From Arcticimaribacter sp965277835 (lineage in GTDB: Bacteria; Bacteroidota; Bacteroidia; Flavobacteriales; Flavobacteriaceae): a stretch of DNA of 64,000 bases. A model generated the notes under the pieces. The model was given only the letters and a program-made list of their open reading frames with translations. It had not been told where the DNA came from and ran no database searches. Every line of letters begins with the position of its first letter. Position 1 is the stretch's first letter. Shown here piece by piece: positions 16,639 to 25,084 of the stretch. The DNA lies in NCBI GenBank assembly GCA_965277835.1, contig OZ255841.1, positions 496,001 to 560,000 on the forward strand, written 5' to 3'. Position numbers and translations under genes: made by a program.

Positions 16639-17703
16639 ATGAAAAGAATTTCAATACTATTTAAGTATCTTATATTACTAGTACTTTGTTTAAGTTCTTT
16701 GCTAAGTATTGGGCAAATCAATACTCCAGTTATTAAAAGCCTAAACGAGCTAAAGGGCAACAAATCAAGTGTTAATAAGTATTGGCTCGAAATGGGTACC
16801 AATACTTTTGGGCAGCCTATACAAATTCCTGTTGTTCTAATTCAAGGAAAAGTCAAAGGGCCTACAATTGGTCTTTTTGCAGCTATTCACGGGAACGAAC
16901 TTAACGGAATACCTATTATTCACCGTTTGATGGACTCGATAGATGTAAAGCGACTAAAAGGACGTATAATAGTAATACCAGGGCTTAATGCCATTTCTAT
17001 ACCAATGGATAAACGAAAGTTTATAGATGGAACAGACCTCAATAGAATTTTTCCAGGGAAAGAACATGGTAATAGAAGTCAGCAATATGTTTATAAAATT
17101 GCTAAAAGAATACTACCATCATTAGATATACTTATTGATATGCATACGGCTAGTTTTGGTAGAGCCAACTCTTTTTATGTAAGAGCTGACCTAAGTAAAG
17201 ACACGCTCTCTATGTTAGCAAAGCTGCAACGACCAGATATTATTTTAGATAGCAAAGGATTGCCTTCAGCAGGAGCTGTTTCTAAATCCTTGCGAACAAT
17301 GAGAGCAGAAGCAACACTACAAGGAATTCATGCTATTACTGTAGAATATGGCAATCCTCAGGTGTTTCAAAAAGACTTAACTATTAAAGGGTTGAAAGGT
17401 ATTATGAATACATTGAACTGGTTAAAAATGTATGAAAATAATAACCATAAACCACTTAAAGATGAAGCAGTATATTGTACAAAGTCCTATTGGATATATA
17501 CAGACGAGGGCGGGTTTCTCGAAATAAACGTTGAATTAAATCAACGACTTAATAAAGGAGATGAAATTGCTACTTTACGAGATGCTTTTGGTACAGTTAT
17601 AAAAAAATATTTTGCGCCTGAAAAAGGTATTGTTATTGGCAAAAGTACTAACCCTGAAAACATGAATGGAGGGAGGATTATACATTTGGGGGTTTTGAAG
17701 TGA
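16639..17703 (+). CDS. Exported succinylglutamate desuccinylase/aspartoacylase-family hydrolase
   Basis: A 354-residue precursor with a signal peptide ending near SLLSIGQ. The catalytic domain is an M14-like zinc fold. The H-x-x-E zinc pair is in AAIHGNELNG, the substrate-binding DLNRIFPG follows at about residue 135, and the third zinc ligand is in LIDMHTASFGR. A conserved glutamate in ITVEYGNPQ fits the catalytic residue. Residues 275-354 form the C-terminal beta domain. The family deacylates N-acyl amino acids; export means an extracellular or periplasmic amide substrate. The exact substrate is unknown. Confidence 0.9.
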   Translation: MKRISILFKYLILLVLCLSSLLSIGQINTPVIKSLNELKGNKSSVNKYWLEMGTNTFGQPIQIPVVLIQGKVKGPTIGLFAAIHGNELNGIPIIHRLMDSIDVKRLKGRIIVIPGLNAISIPMDKRKFIDGTDLNRIFPGKEHGNRSQQYVYKIAKRILPSLDILIDMHTASFGRANSFYVRADLSKDTLSMLAKLQRPDIILDSKGLPSAGAVSKSLRTMRAEATLQGIHAITVEYGNPQVFQKDLTIKGLKGIMNTLNWLKMYENNNHKPLKDEAVYCTKSYWIYTDEGGFLEINVELNQRLNKGDEIATLRDAFGTVIKKYFAPEKGIVIGKSTNPENMNGGRIIHLGVLK

Positions 17704-17755
17704 TGTAAGTGGTTGAAAGGTATAGATGAAAATTTATTGTTTTAAATTATTAACT

Positions 17756-18061
17756 ATGATGAAAAAAATAAGAGTTTTCCCTTTTGCAATATTTCAATCT
17801 ATTTTAGCTGCTCTAGTTGGTTTAATAGCTGGGGTATTATATTCTTTTGGTGGACTTATTATTGACACCTTAGTAAGCTTTGAGTGGTTTGTTACTTCGG
17901 AAACCTCAGGGTTAAGCTATGGTACTATATTAGCTTTTGGAGCTTTGATGGGTATGCCAATCATATTTGCTTCCATTGGTTTTTTTATTGGTATTATAGA
18001 AGCAATTATATATAATTTATTTGTAAAACAACTTAGTAAATTCATCAACTTTATACAATAA
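17756..18061 (+). CDS. Small two-helix membrane protein of unknown function
   Basis: About 101 residues from ATG 17756 (ATG 17759 and ATG 17726 are alternatives). Two hydrophobic segments, FAIFQSILAALVGLIAGVLY and the glycine-rich stretch from about residue 63, flank an acidic loop with SETSGLSYG. The organisation resembles small Bacteroidota membrane proteins annotated only as hypothetical. It lies 52 bases after the aspartoacylase-like gene and 61 bases before the MFS gene, possibly in the same transcript. Confidence 0.65.
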   Translation: MMKKIRVFPFAIFQSILAALVGLIAGVLYSFGGLIIDTLVSFEWFVTSETSGLSYGTILAFGALMGMPIIFASIGFFIGIIEAIIYNLFVKQLSKFINFIQ

Positions 18062-18122
18062 ACTTGTATCAAATGAAAATGATATATATACTTTTACTTA
18101 ATTATAATTTTTAGCCTTTCAA

Positions 18123-19379
18123 TTGAGTCAAAAAAATAAATCCTGGCATTTTCTTTTACTACTTATTTTAGCTGGGGAATCAGTGTTTATTCTTCCTTTT
18201 GTTCTTTCTCGGGTATTTAGACCTACAGTACTCGAAGTATTCAATTTAGATAATCTACAATTAGGGCTATGCTTTTCAGTATATGGGATTGTTGCTTTAA
18301 TTTCTTATTTGTTTGGAGGCCCCTTGGCAGATAAATTTCCTCCAAGAAAATTAATTGCAATCGCCCTGTGGATGACCGCCTTAGGCGGCTTAGTATATGC
18401 CTCATTTCCTAGCTATACAGTATTAAGAATACTTTATGGATATTGGGGTTTTACTACTATTTTTTTGTTTTGGTCGCCTATGATTAAAGCTACTAGAGTT
18501 TGGGGAGGAAATACATCTCAAAGTAAAGCATTCGGTTTTTTAGATGGTGGTAGAGGGCTAACAGGTGCCCTATTTGGCACTATGGGTGTATTTATATTTT
18601 CATTATTTATCACTTCCGAAATCTCGGAAGTAACAATTACCGAAAGTAGAATAGCTTTTCGGCAGGTAATATTAATATCTGCTTGTATAGTTGCCCTTGT
18701 AGGTTTGTTGGTGTGGTTTTTTTTGAGATTAGAACCGAATATCGAAAAGGAAATTATTTTTGATAAAATAGAACTTAAACATGTTAAAAAAATAATACGT
18801 CTACCATCAATATGGTTGCTTATGATTATTATATTATGTGCTTATGTGGGTTATAAAATAACAGATATTTTTTCGCTTTATGCACGAGATATTATGTTAT
18901 ATGACCAAGTTCAATCAGCCAGAGTAGGGACTTTTCTTTTGTTTATTCGCCCAGTTGTTGGAATATTAATTGGAATATTAGCTAATCGCTCACAAGGTAT
19001 TTTATGGTTAATAATAGGCTTTGCTATTTCGTTTTTAGGAGCGCTTTTATTTGCTCTTGGTTTAATTTCTAGTTCGGCACCTATATTATTTTTCATTTCA
19101 ATATTAATAGTAGCGACTGGAGTATATGCTGCACGATCTCTTTATTTTGCAATAATGGAGGAAGGATTAATACCTTTAGTTTTAACAGGTACTGCTGTTG
19201 GACTAATTTCTTTGGTAGGATATACACCTGATATATTTATAGGCCCTATAATGGGTTATTTATTAGAAAACTCTCCAGGGATAATAGGACATCAACATGT
19301 TTTTTGGATGCTTGCCTTGTCATCTTTTATAGGTAGTATTGCGTCTTGGGGTTATTTTTACCTCTATAAGAAGAAATAA
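18123..19379 (+). CDS. MFS transporter
   Basis: A 418-residue protein with about 12 transmembrane segments. The loop between helices 2 and 3 has GGPLADKFPPRKLIAIA, the classical G-x-x-x-D-(R/K)-x-x-x-R-(R/K) major facilitator motif. The central cytoplasmic loop carries FDKIELKHVKKIIR. No ATG is suitable: an in-frame TAA at 18105 limits the frame, so TTG at 18123 (MSQKNKSWHF) is the start. It precedes the YHYH and sulfatase genes on the same strand and could import their product; that link is inference. Confidence 0.9.
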   Translation: MSQKNKSWHFLLLLILAGESVFILPFVLSRVFRPTVLEVFNLDNLQLGLCFSVYGIVALISYLFGGPLADKFPPRKLIAIALWMTALGGLVYASFPSYTVLRILYGYWGFTTIFLFWSPMIKATRVWGGNTSQSKAFGFLDGGRGLTGALFGTMGVFIFSLFITSEISEVTITESRIAFRQVILISACIVALVGLLVWFFLRLEPNIEKEIIFDKIELKHVKKIIRLPSIWLLMIIILCAYVGYKITDIFSLYARDIMLYDQVQSARVGTFLLFIRPVVGILIGILANRSQGILWLIIGFAISFLGALLFALGLISSSAPILFFISILIVATGVYAARSLYFAIMEEGLIPLVLTGTAVGLISLVGYTPDIFIGPIMGYLLENSPGIIGHQHVFWMLALSSFIGSIASWGYFYLYKKK

Positions 19380-19399
19380 TTTTCTTTAGAGATTTGTTA

Positions 19400-19407
19400 T
19401 ATCTTTG
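19400..19407 (+). promoter_or_regulatory. -7 promoter element for the first YHYH gene
   Basis: TATCTTTG matches TAnnTTTG and lies 39 bases before ATG 19447, in the gap after the MFS gene, so the YHYH locus probably has its own promoter. No -33 TTG is seen. Confidence 0.5.
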
Positions 19408-19446
19408 TTATTATAGCAAAACACTATTCGTATTAATAAAACCACA

Positions 19447-20478
19447 ATGAAAATGAATTATAGAAGGAGTATTTTAATAAATAAAACACTATATCCTTCT
19501 GTTATTTTATTATTGATGGTTTTATTTGGCTGCGGAAAAAGTGATAATAGTGTCACCACCGATACTGATTCTAATTCTAATACAAATATTGTAGTAGATA
19601 CTTGTACCACAGACCAAGTGTTTAATAATTCACGAGGGGCTTGTACTGAAACCTTAACTTTTACGCAAAAATACACTCAAAGAATAGCTGGAAACAAAAG
19701 AATAATTGAGTCAAATGCTATTCCAAATCATAAAACAGGGAAATTTGGTGGAGGGCAAGGTTCTTTAAACCCAAATGCTATTTCCCCTCAGACTAAAACG
19801 TATGAGATTCTTGTAAATGGAGTAGTTTCAACTAGCTTAACTCCTTTACTAAAAAGTACTGGTAGTGGAAGAAACGGGCCTCAATATATTTTTGGTATAT
19901 TATTAAACGGGATTGAGCTAGACCCTGTTGCAGCAGAACCTTTTCCACATAAAGGTATAATGGATCCTAATGTAAATTGGGAATGGAATTTAGAAGCCTT
20001 AAATGTAAATTTAGGATTAGATTGCAATAGTGCCCATGTACAACCTTCGGGCAAATATCATTATCATGGACCCCCTACATTATATTTAGATGGACTAAAT
20101 ATTTCAAAAGATAAAATGACTTTAATTGGTTATGCTGCAGATGGTTTTCCTATCTATTATAATTATGCTTATAGTGTGGCAGATGATACTACTTCTAGTA
20201 TAGTTAAAATGGTTCCTAAGTATCAACTAAAAACGGGTAAAAGAGGAGGAAATGGTACTACTGCCCCATGTGATGTATATAATGGTATTTATACAAATGA
20301 CTATGAATATATAAACGATCTTGCTTCGGGTACTTTGGACGAAGCAAATGGCAGAAATGGAGTAACACCGGAGTACCCTAATGGGACATATTATTATGTA
20401 ATGACTGATGATTTTCCATCTATACCAAGACACTTTAAAGGTACGCCCTCTGATAGTTTTAGGATTGGAAATAACTGA
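19447..20478 (+). CDS. YHYH-domain lipoprotein, copy 1
   Basis: A 343-residue lipoprotein precursor: a hydrophobic signal ends in the lipobox LFGC, followed by a Ser/Thr/Asp/Asn-rich linker. The mature domain includes NPNALS-like loops, PFPHKGIMDPNVNWEWNLEA, then GKYHYHGPPTLYLDGLN with the defining Y-H-Y-H, and IGYAADGFPIYY. This is the YHYH family (PF14240), whose function is not established. Paired histidines suggest metal binding. Several cysteines (CTTDQVF, GACTE, DCNSAH, APCD) may form disulphides. The next gene is a close paralogue, indicating tandem duplication. Confidence 0.9.
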   Translation: MKMNYRRSILINKTLYPSVILLLMVLFGCGKSDNSVTTDTDSNSNTNIVVDTCTTDQVFNNSRGACTETLTFTQKYTQRIAGNKRIIESNAIPNHKTGKFGGGQGSLNPNAISPQTKTYEILVNGVVSTSLTPLLKSTGSGRNGPQYIFGILLNGIELDPVAAEPFPHKGIMDPNVNWEWNLEALNVNLGLDCNSAHVQPSGKYHYHGPPTLYLDGLNISKDKMTLIGYAADGFPIYYNYAYSVADDTTSSIVKMVPKYQLKTGKRGGNGTTAPCDVYNGIYTNDYEYINDLASGTLDEANGRNGVTPEYPNGTYYYVMTDDFPSIPRHFKGTPSDSFRIGNN

Positions 20479-20507
20479 TGAAACTTTTTTCAATACATGT
20501 TATATCA

Positions 20508-20515
20508 TATATTTG
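20508..20515 (+). promoter_or_regulatory. -7 promoter element for the second YHYH gene
   Basis: TATATTTG matches TAnnTTTG and is 19 bases before ATG 20535, inside the 56-base gap between the two YHYH genes, so copy 2 may be transcribed independently. Confidence 0.5.
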
Positions 20516-20534
20516 AAATAGTAAAATAATTTTA

Positions 20535-21512
20535 ATGACGAAAATATTATATTCTTTTATCATTCTATTATTGATAACCTCAATTGGTTGTGCAAAAATT
20601 GATAACAATGCTAATGTAAATAACATACAATGTGTTTGCTTAACTAGCCAAATGTTAGAAAAATCTAGAGGTAATTGTACTGAAACCTTGACTATCACAC
20701 CAACGCTTGTTAATAGAGTGGTTGGCAATAGAAGGTTTATTCAAGGAAATACTATTCCAAATCATAAAGTAGGAAAATTTGGTGCAGGGCAAGGTTCTTT
20801 AGGGCCAAACCCTATAACTCCTCAACTCAGAACTTATGTGGTTTCACCTACTGGAATAGTTGCAGGTAATTTAACCCCTTTACTTAGTGTTAATAGTAGT
20901 AGAACACTAGAAGATCGATATTCTTTTGGGGTTTTATTAAATGGTATTGAACTAGACCCTATTGAAGTAAACCCTTTTCCACATAAAGGTATAATGGATC
21001 CCAATATAAATTGGGATTGGAATTTAGAGGCTTTAAATACACTTTTGGGATTAGATTGTAACAATGCGCATGTACAAGGCGTTAGCGGCAAATACCATTA
21101 TCATGGTGTCCCAACTTTATATTTAGATGAAATTAAGATTCAACCAAATGTAATGACCTTAATTGGTTATGCTGCAGATGGTTTCCCTATTTATTATAAA
21201 TATGCCTATAGTATAGCAAATGACATTACGTCTCCTATAGTAGAAATGAAGTCTGGCTATGTACTAAAAACTGGTAAAAGACCAGGCAATGGCGTTACTG
21301 CTCCATGCGATACATATAACGGCCTTTATTCTAATGATTATGAGTATGTGAGTAATTCGGCATCGGGAACTTTAACTTTAGATGCGACTAATGGTAGAAT
21401 TGGTATAACACCAGAATATCCTAGTGGAACATATTACTATGTAATTACAGATGAATACCCTGTTATTCCAAGACATTTTAGAGGTACTCCATCGACTTTT
21501 TTTAAAATGTAA
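20535..21512 (+). CDS. YHYH-domain lipoprotein, copy 2
   Basis: A 325-residue paralogue of the preceding gene, aligning over nearly its whole length. The lipobox is SIGC, with a shorter linker. Shared blocks are CTETLT, IPNHKVGKFGAGQGSLGPNP, PFPHKGIMDPNINWDWNLEA, GKYHYHGVPTLYLDE and IGYAADGFPIYYKYAYS. The YHYH motif and the cysteines are kept, so both copies look functional. It is followed 29 bases later by the sulfatase fusion gene and is probably co-transcribed with it. The cell location is likely outer-membrane or periplasmic lipoprotein; function unknown. Confidence 0.9.
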   Translation: MTKILYSFIILLLITSIGCAKIDNNANVNNIQCVCLTSQMLEKSRGNCTETLTITPTLVNRVVGNRRFIQGNTIPNHKVGKFGAGQGSLGPNPITPQLRTYVVSPTGIVAGNLTPLLSVNSSRTLEDRYSFGVLLNGIELDPIEVNPFPHKGIMDPNINWDWNLEALNTLLGLDCNNAHVQGVSGKYHYHGVPTLYLDEIKIQPNVMTLIGYAADGFPIYYKYAYSIANDITSPIVEMKSGYVLKTGKRPGNGVTAPCDTYNGLYSNDYEYVSNSASGTLTLDATNGRIGITPEYPSGTYYYVITDEYPVIPRHFRGTPSTFFKM

Positions 21513-21541
21513 GAATGATTAGAGCTATTTTTTTATAATCA

Positions 21542-23455
21542 ATGAAACTAATATCTCTTATTGCTCTATTGTTTTTTAGTTATTTATTACCTACACACGA
21601 CAGCAACATAGCGCATTTTAAAATTACGTCAGATAAGAACTACACAATAGTTGAAGCTGAATTTACATGGTCTATTCGGAATGCAGTTTTTAAATTTGCT
21701 CCACATTTAGAAAACCAAGCTACAAAGGCAACTATCCAAAAGGCGTTAGAAGAATATATTACTGAAAACCTTGTTTTATCTAGTTCTAGCAATGGAAGAC
21801 TTAAGTTGAAAAGCGTAAAAGAAATAAAAACTAGCAAAGGGCATTCGCACCAAATCAATTATCAAATAACTTTTGAAGGGAGTCGTTTTGATAGAATTAC
21901 AAACACGATGCTCATTAATGTTAATTCGAAACAAACGAACTATCATACTTTTCTTGGAAAAGAATATATTACTACAAATGACACTATTAGTTTCAATGTT
22001 GAGAGCCCTAAAAACAACACGTATTACTGGTTTTATAGTATAGGATTAGTACTACTTATTTTTTTATTTAATTTTATTAGAAAGAAACACCGTATGCAAA
22101 AACTATTATGTCTATCTGTTATTATATGTTTAACTTTAGGTTCGTGTAGTAAAAAAAGTGAGGTTTCTAGTGCACCTACCTCCCCTACTTCTGTTTCTAC
22201 CCCTACGTCTACTACGCCGCCGCCTTCGATTAAAACAAACACAAATATTTTATTAATTATTGCCGACGACCTAGGGCTCGATGCTACTCCAAATTATAAT
22301 ATTGGCGCAAAAAAACCCGCTATGCCTAACCTAGGTAAAATGATAAGTAATGGAATTACTTTTGATAATTTTTGGGCATACCCAGTCTGTTCGCCTACTA
22401 GAGCATCAATTCTTACAGGAAAATACGGCGTTAGAACAGGAGTACTAAACGCTGAAGATGCATCTACTATTAATGCAAATGAAAAAATAATACAATCGTA
22501 TTTAGATGAAAATTTAGGGAAAGTATATAGCCATTCTATTATAGGGAAATGGCATTTATCAAACAACGAACCTAATCGACCCACAGAAATGGGGGTTGAT
22601 TATTATGCTGGGCTTTTAGGAGGAGGAGTTCAAGACTATTACCAATGGAGATTAATAGAGAATGGGCAAGGTACTCAGAGTACAGATTATATAACAACCA
22701 AATTGACTGACTTGGCTATTGACTGGATTAAAAATCAAGATAAACCTTGGTTTTGTTGGTTGGCATATACCACACCGCATACACCTTTTCATTTACCTCC
22801 TGCCAATATGCATTCTCAAGGTAGTTTAGCAACCGACCAAGCAAGTATCGATGCCAACCCTCTACCCTATTATTTGGCTATGGTAGAGAGCCTCGATTTT
22901 GAAATTGGGAGATTATTAGCGACCATACCTGCTGATGAATTAGAGAATACTGTAATTATTTTTATTGGAGATAATGGTACACCAAACCAAGTTGTACAAA
23001 GCCCTTATGAAAGCAGCAAAAGTAAAGGGAGTATATACCAAGGGGGAATTAATACACCTTTGGTTGTGTCGGGCAAGGGAGTAGATCGCAAAGGTGTACG
23101 CGATGCAAGCCTTGTGAGTACAGTAGATTTGTTTTCTACTATTGGACAAATAGCGGGTATTTCAGAAAATAGCCATGAAAATAGTATGAGTTTTTACCCC
23201 TTGTTTTCGGGAGATAAGTTTGATAGGACATATAATTACTCCGAGCTATTAAATGTTTCTAGCCCTGCAAAATCGGGTTATACGATTAGAAACGACACCT
23301 ACAAATTAATTGTATTTGATAACGGTAACGAACGGTTTTATAACCTAAAAGATGATATGTTCGAAGCAACCAACTTACTCAACAGAAACTTATCTACAGA
23401 TGCACAAGCAGCTTATAATAGCTTAAAGGCTGAAGTTAGTACAATAAGAAAATAA
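21542..23455 (+). CDS. Type I sulfatase fused behind a second secreted domain with its own signal
   Basis: A 637-residue open frame made of two parts. Residues 1-184 have a signal peptide, a beta-rich extracytoplasmic domain of unknown family and a transmembrane helix (YYWFYSIGLVLLIFLFNFIR). Residue Met185 (base 22094) then begins a complete lipoprotein signal, MQKLLCLSVIICLTLGSC, with lipid cysteine Cys202 and a Ser/Thr/Pro linker. The sulfatase domain follows: IIADDLG metal ligands (Asp242, Asp243) and the C-x-P-x-R active site at Cys283 to Arg287 (VCSPTRASILTGKYG), which needs conversion to formylglycine; then GKWHLSN and FIGDNGTP. It hydrolyses sulfate esters. The fusion may be real, or a lost stop between two genes. 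No maturase is in the window. Confidence 0.88.
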   Translation: MKLISLIALLFFSYLLPTHDSNIAHFKITSDKNYTIVEAEFTWSIRNAVFKFAPHLENQATKATIQKALEEYITENLVLSSSSNGRLKLKSVKEIKTSKGHSHQINYQITFEGSRFDRITNTMLINVNSKQTNYHTFLGKEYITTNDTISFNVESPKNNTYYWFYSIGLVLLIFLFNFIRKKHRMQKLLCLSVIICLTLGSCSKKSEVSSAPTSPTSVSTPTSTTPPPSIKTNTNILLIIADDLGLDATPNYNIGAKKPAMPNLGKMISNGITFDNFWAYPVCSPTRASILTGKYGVRTGVLNAEDASTINANEKIIQSYLDENLGKVYSHSIIGKWHLSNNEPNRPTEMGVDYYAGLLGGGVQDYYQWRLIENGQGTQSTDYITTKLTDLAIDWIKNQDKPWFCWLAYTTPHTPFHLPPANMHSQGSLATDQASIDANPLPYYLAMVESLDFEIGRLLATIPADELENTVIIFIGDNGTPNQVVQSPYESSKSKGSIYQGGINTPLVVSGKGVDRKGVRDASLVSTVDLFSTIGQIAGISENSHENSMSFYPLFSGDKFDRTYNYSELLNVSSPAKSGYTIRNDTYKLIVFDNGNERFYNLKDDMFEATNLLNRNLSTDAQAAYNSLKAEVSTIRK

Positions 23456-23523
23456 TAGCCAAGCAAAAGTTACTTCGCAAAAGTATTGTAAGTTTATACT
23501 TAAACATATAAAAACAAGAAGTC

Positions 23524-24027
23524 ATGAAATTACTAGGCACTTTATTACTTTTATTTTTTAGCTACACATTAACCGCTCAGACTAAATGTCCGTGCTGTGA
23601 AGACTCGTATAAGCAATTCGACTTTTGGGAGGGCAATTGGAGTGTTCTTGACACCTTAGGGAATAAAGTAGGTGAAAACAAAATTTTTAAAACACAAGGC
23701 AACTGCGTACTATCCGAAAATTGGGAAGGTGCAAAAGGCAGCACAGGTACAAGTATTAACTACTATGACCGCACAGACGATACTTGGAATCAACTATGGG
23801 TAGATAATGGTGGCAATACACTAAAGCTAAAAGGTGGGCTAGTAGGTGGTAAAATGATACTTAAAAGCGATTTGATAAAAGGGCAAAAAATAGGTTGGTA
23901 CTACAACCAAATTACATGGTCACCAAACAAAGACAAAACAGTCTCACAGCTATGGGAAGTATATAGCAAAGAGAATAAACTACTAAACACACTCTTCTTA
24001 GGAATATACCACAAGCAAGAGGATTGA
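23524..24027 (+). CDS. Secreted DUF1579-like (lipocalin-like) protein
   Basis: A 167-residue precursor with a signal peptide (MKLLGTLLLLFFSYTLTAQ) and a mature part beginning with the cysteine cluster CPCCED. The signature FDFWEGNWSVLDTLGN followed by GNCVLSENWEG, TSINYYDRTDDTW and QLWVDNGG fits the FDFW-x-G-x-W group of DUF1579-like small beta-barrels. Ligand unknown. It lies 68 bases after the sulfatase gene on the same strand and may belong to that locus. The CPCC motif could bind metal or form a disulphide. Confidence 0.75.
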   Translation: MKLLGTLLLLFFSYTLTAQTKCPCCEDSYKQFDFWEGNWSVLDTLGNKVGENKIFKTQGNCVLSENWEGAKGSTGTSINYYDRTDDTWNQLWVDNGGNTLKLKGGLVGGKMILKSDLIKGQKIGWYYNQITWSPNKDKTVSQLWEVYSKENKLLNTLFLGIYHKQED

Positions 24028-24078
24028 GAGCGGAGTAGACAGAGGTTTTGAAAAAAGCTTAATATTATATTCAAAAAC

Positions 24079-24113
24079 AAAACCCTTATAAATCAAAGAC
24101 TTATAAGGGTTTT
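24079..24113. terminator. Rho-independent terminator, probably bidirectional
   Basis: AAAACCCTTATA (24079-24090) pairs with TATAAGGGTTTT (24102-24113), a 12-bp perfect stem with short loop. The minus-strand copy ends in a T-rich run just past the tRNA-Ser gene, and the plus-strand copy would stop transcripts from the DUF1579-like gene. Confidence 0.8.
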
Positions 24114-24115
24114 CG

Positions 24116-24200
24116 CGGAGAAAGAGGGATTCGAACCCCCGGAGGTGTGACCCTCAACAGTTTTCAAGACTGCCGCATTCGACCACTCTGCCATTTCTCC
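24116..24200 (-). tRNA. tRNA-Ser(UGA)
   Basis: An 85-nt gene read on the minus strand. The acceptor stem GGAGAAA pairs with TTTCTCC with discriminator G. The D-arm has GCAGAGTGGTCGAATGC, the anticodon loop CTTGAAA gives anticodon TGA, a long serine-type variable arm follows (GAGGGTCACACCTCC region), and the T-arm is GGGGGTTCGAATCCCTC. CCA is not encoded. A promoter element and terminator flank it. Confidence 0.97.
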
Positions 24201-24210
24201 TATTGCAGTG

Positions 24211-24218
24211 CAAAGATA
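24211..24218 (-). promoter_or_regulatory. -7 promoter element for tRNA-Ser
   Basis: On the minus strand TATCTTTG matches TAnnTTTG and ends 10 bases before the mature tRNA 5' end, the position expected for a short precursor leader. Confidence 0.6.
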
Positions 24219-24303
24219 CATTCCTTATTTTAACTAATAAAATTTTTTAGGCTTATTACACCCTTTTTTTACTAAAATCGATATCTTCAATAAAAAGTTT
24301 ATA

Positions 24304-25056
24304 ATGGATTATTTTTTACAATACGGATTACTTGTTTTGGTGGGGCTAGCTGCGGGTGTAATCAATACTTTAGCAGGAGGTGGCTCTTTACTAACCCTTC
24401 CTGTTCTTATTTTTATGGGGTTACCACCCAATGTAGCTAATGCTACTAACCGTATTGGTATTGTGTTTCAGACGTTTATTGCCACAGCAGGGTATCGATC
24501 CAAAGGAGTATCAAATTTTCCATTCAATATATATTTAGGTCTTTCAGCATTATTAGGCTCGTTAATTGGGGCACAAATTGCGGTTGATATTGAAGGGGGC
24601 ACCTTCAACAAAATTCTTGCTATTATTATGATAGTTGTGGTCGGGCTACTTGTTTTTAAACCCTCGACCAAACAATTTAACTTGCCCGAACGTTTAACAG
24701 GTAAATACTTGGTCTATGCTATAATAGGTTTTTTCTTTATTGGTATATATGGCGGTTTTATCAACGCTGGTATTGGGTTTGTTATTATGCTTTTTTTGAA
24801 CAACGTAAATCGCCTTTCATTAATTAAAACTAACGCTACTAAGGTTTCGCTAGTATGTATCTATACACTAGGTGCATTAGCTCTTTTTGCATATAACGGA
24901 ACTGTTGATTGGATAACAGGCTTGGTTTTAGCTTTTGGTATGTCTTTTGGCGGATGGTGGTCTAGTCGGTGGTCCGTTGACCGTGGCGAAGGAGTAATTA
25001 AAATTGCTATGGTTGTTATGGTAACCCTTATGTCAATAAAACTTTGGTTTTTCTAG
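24304..25056 (+). CDS. TSUP (TauE/SafE) family anion exporter
   Basis: A 250-residue polytopic protein with about eight hydrophobic segments. The first repeat has GVINTLAGGGSLLTLPVLIF followed by NVANATNRIGIVFQ, and the second has FINAGIGFVIMLFLNNVNRL with NATKVSLV; this inverted pair is the TauE/SafE (PF01925) signature. Such proteins move sulfite, sulfoacetate or other sulfur-containing organic anions. A sulfatase lies about 2 kb upstream, but no common operon is evident since a tRNA gene and terminator separate them. Cargo is not determinable. Confidence 0.92.
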   Translation: MDYFLQYGLLVLVGLAAGVINTLAGGGSLLTLPVLIFMGLPPNVANATNRIGIVFQTFIATAGYRSKGVSNFPFNIYLGLSALLGSLIGAQIAVDIEGGTFNKILAIIMIVVVGLLVFKPSTKQFNLPERLTGKYLVYAIIGFFFIGIYGGFINAGIGFVIMLFLNNVNRLSLIKTNATKVSLVCIYTLGALALFAYNGTVDWITGLVLAFGMSFGGWWSSRWSVDRGEGVIKIAMVVMVTLMSIKLWFF

Positions 25057-25084
25057 AACTAACCAATTAAATTAGTATTGCAAA

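Noticed and set aside
19447..23455. YHYH-sulfatase locus as a polysaccharide utilisation locus
   Set aside because: No SusC/SusD pair, no glycoside hydrolase and no sigma/anti-sigma pair are present, so the PUL label is not supported.
24116..24200. tRNA-Ser as an integration site with an attached mobile element
   Set aside because: No integrase, no direct repeat of the tRNA 3' end and no mobile genes were seen on either side.
23456..24303. Possible additional genes between the sulfatase and the TSUP exporter
   Set aside because: Besides the DUF1579-like gene, the tRNA and the terminator, no reading frame with a credible start or composition was found.
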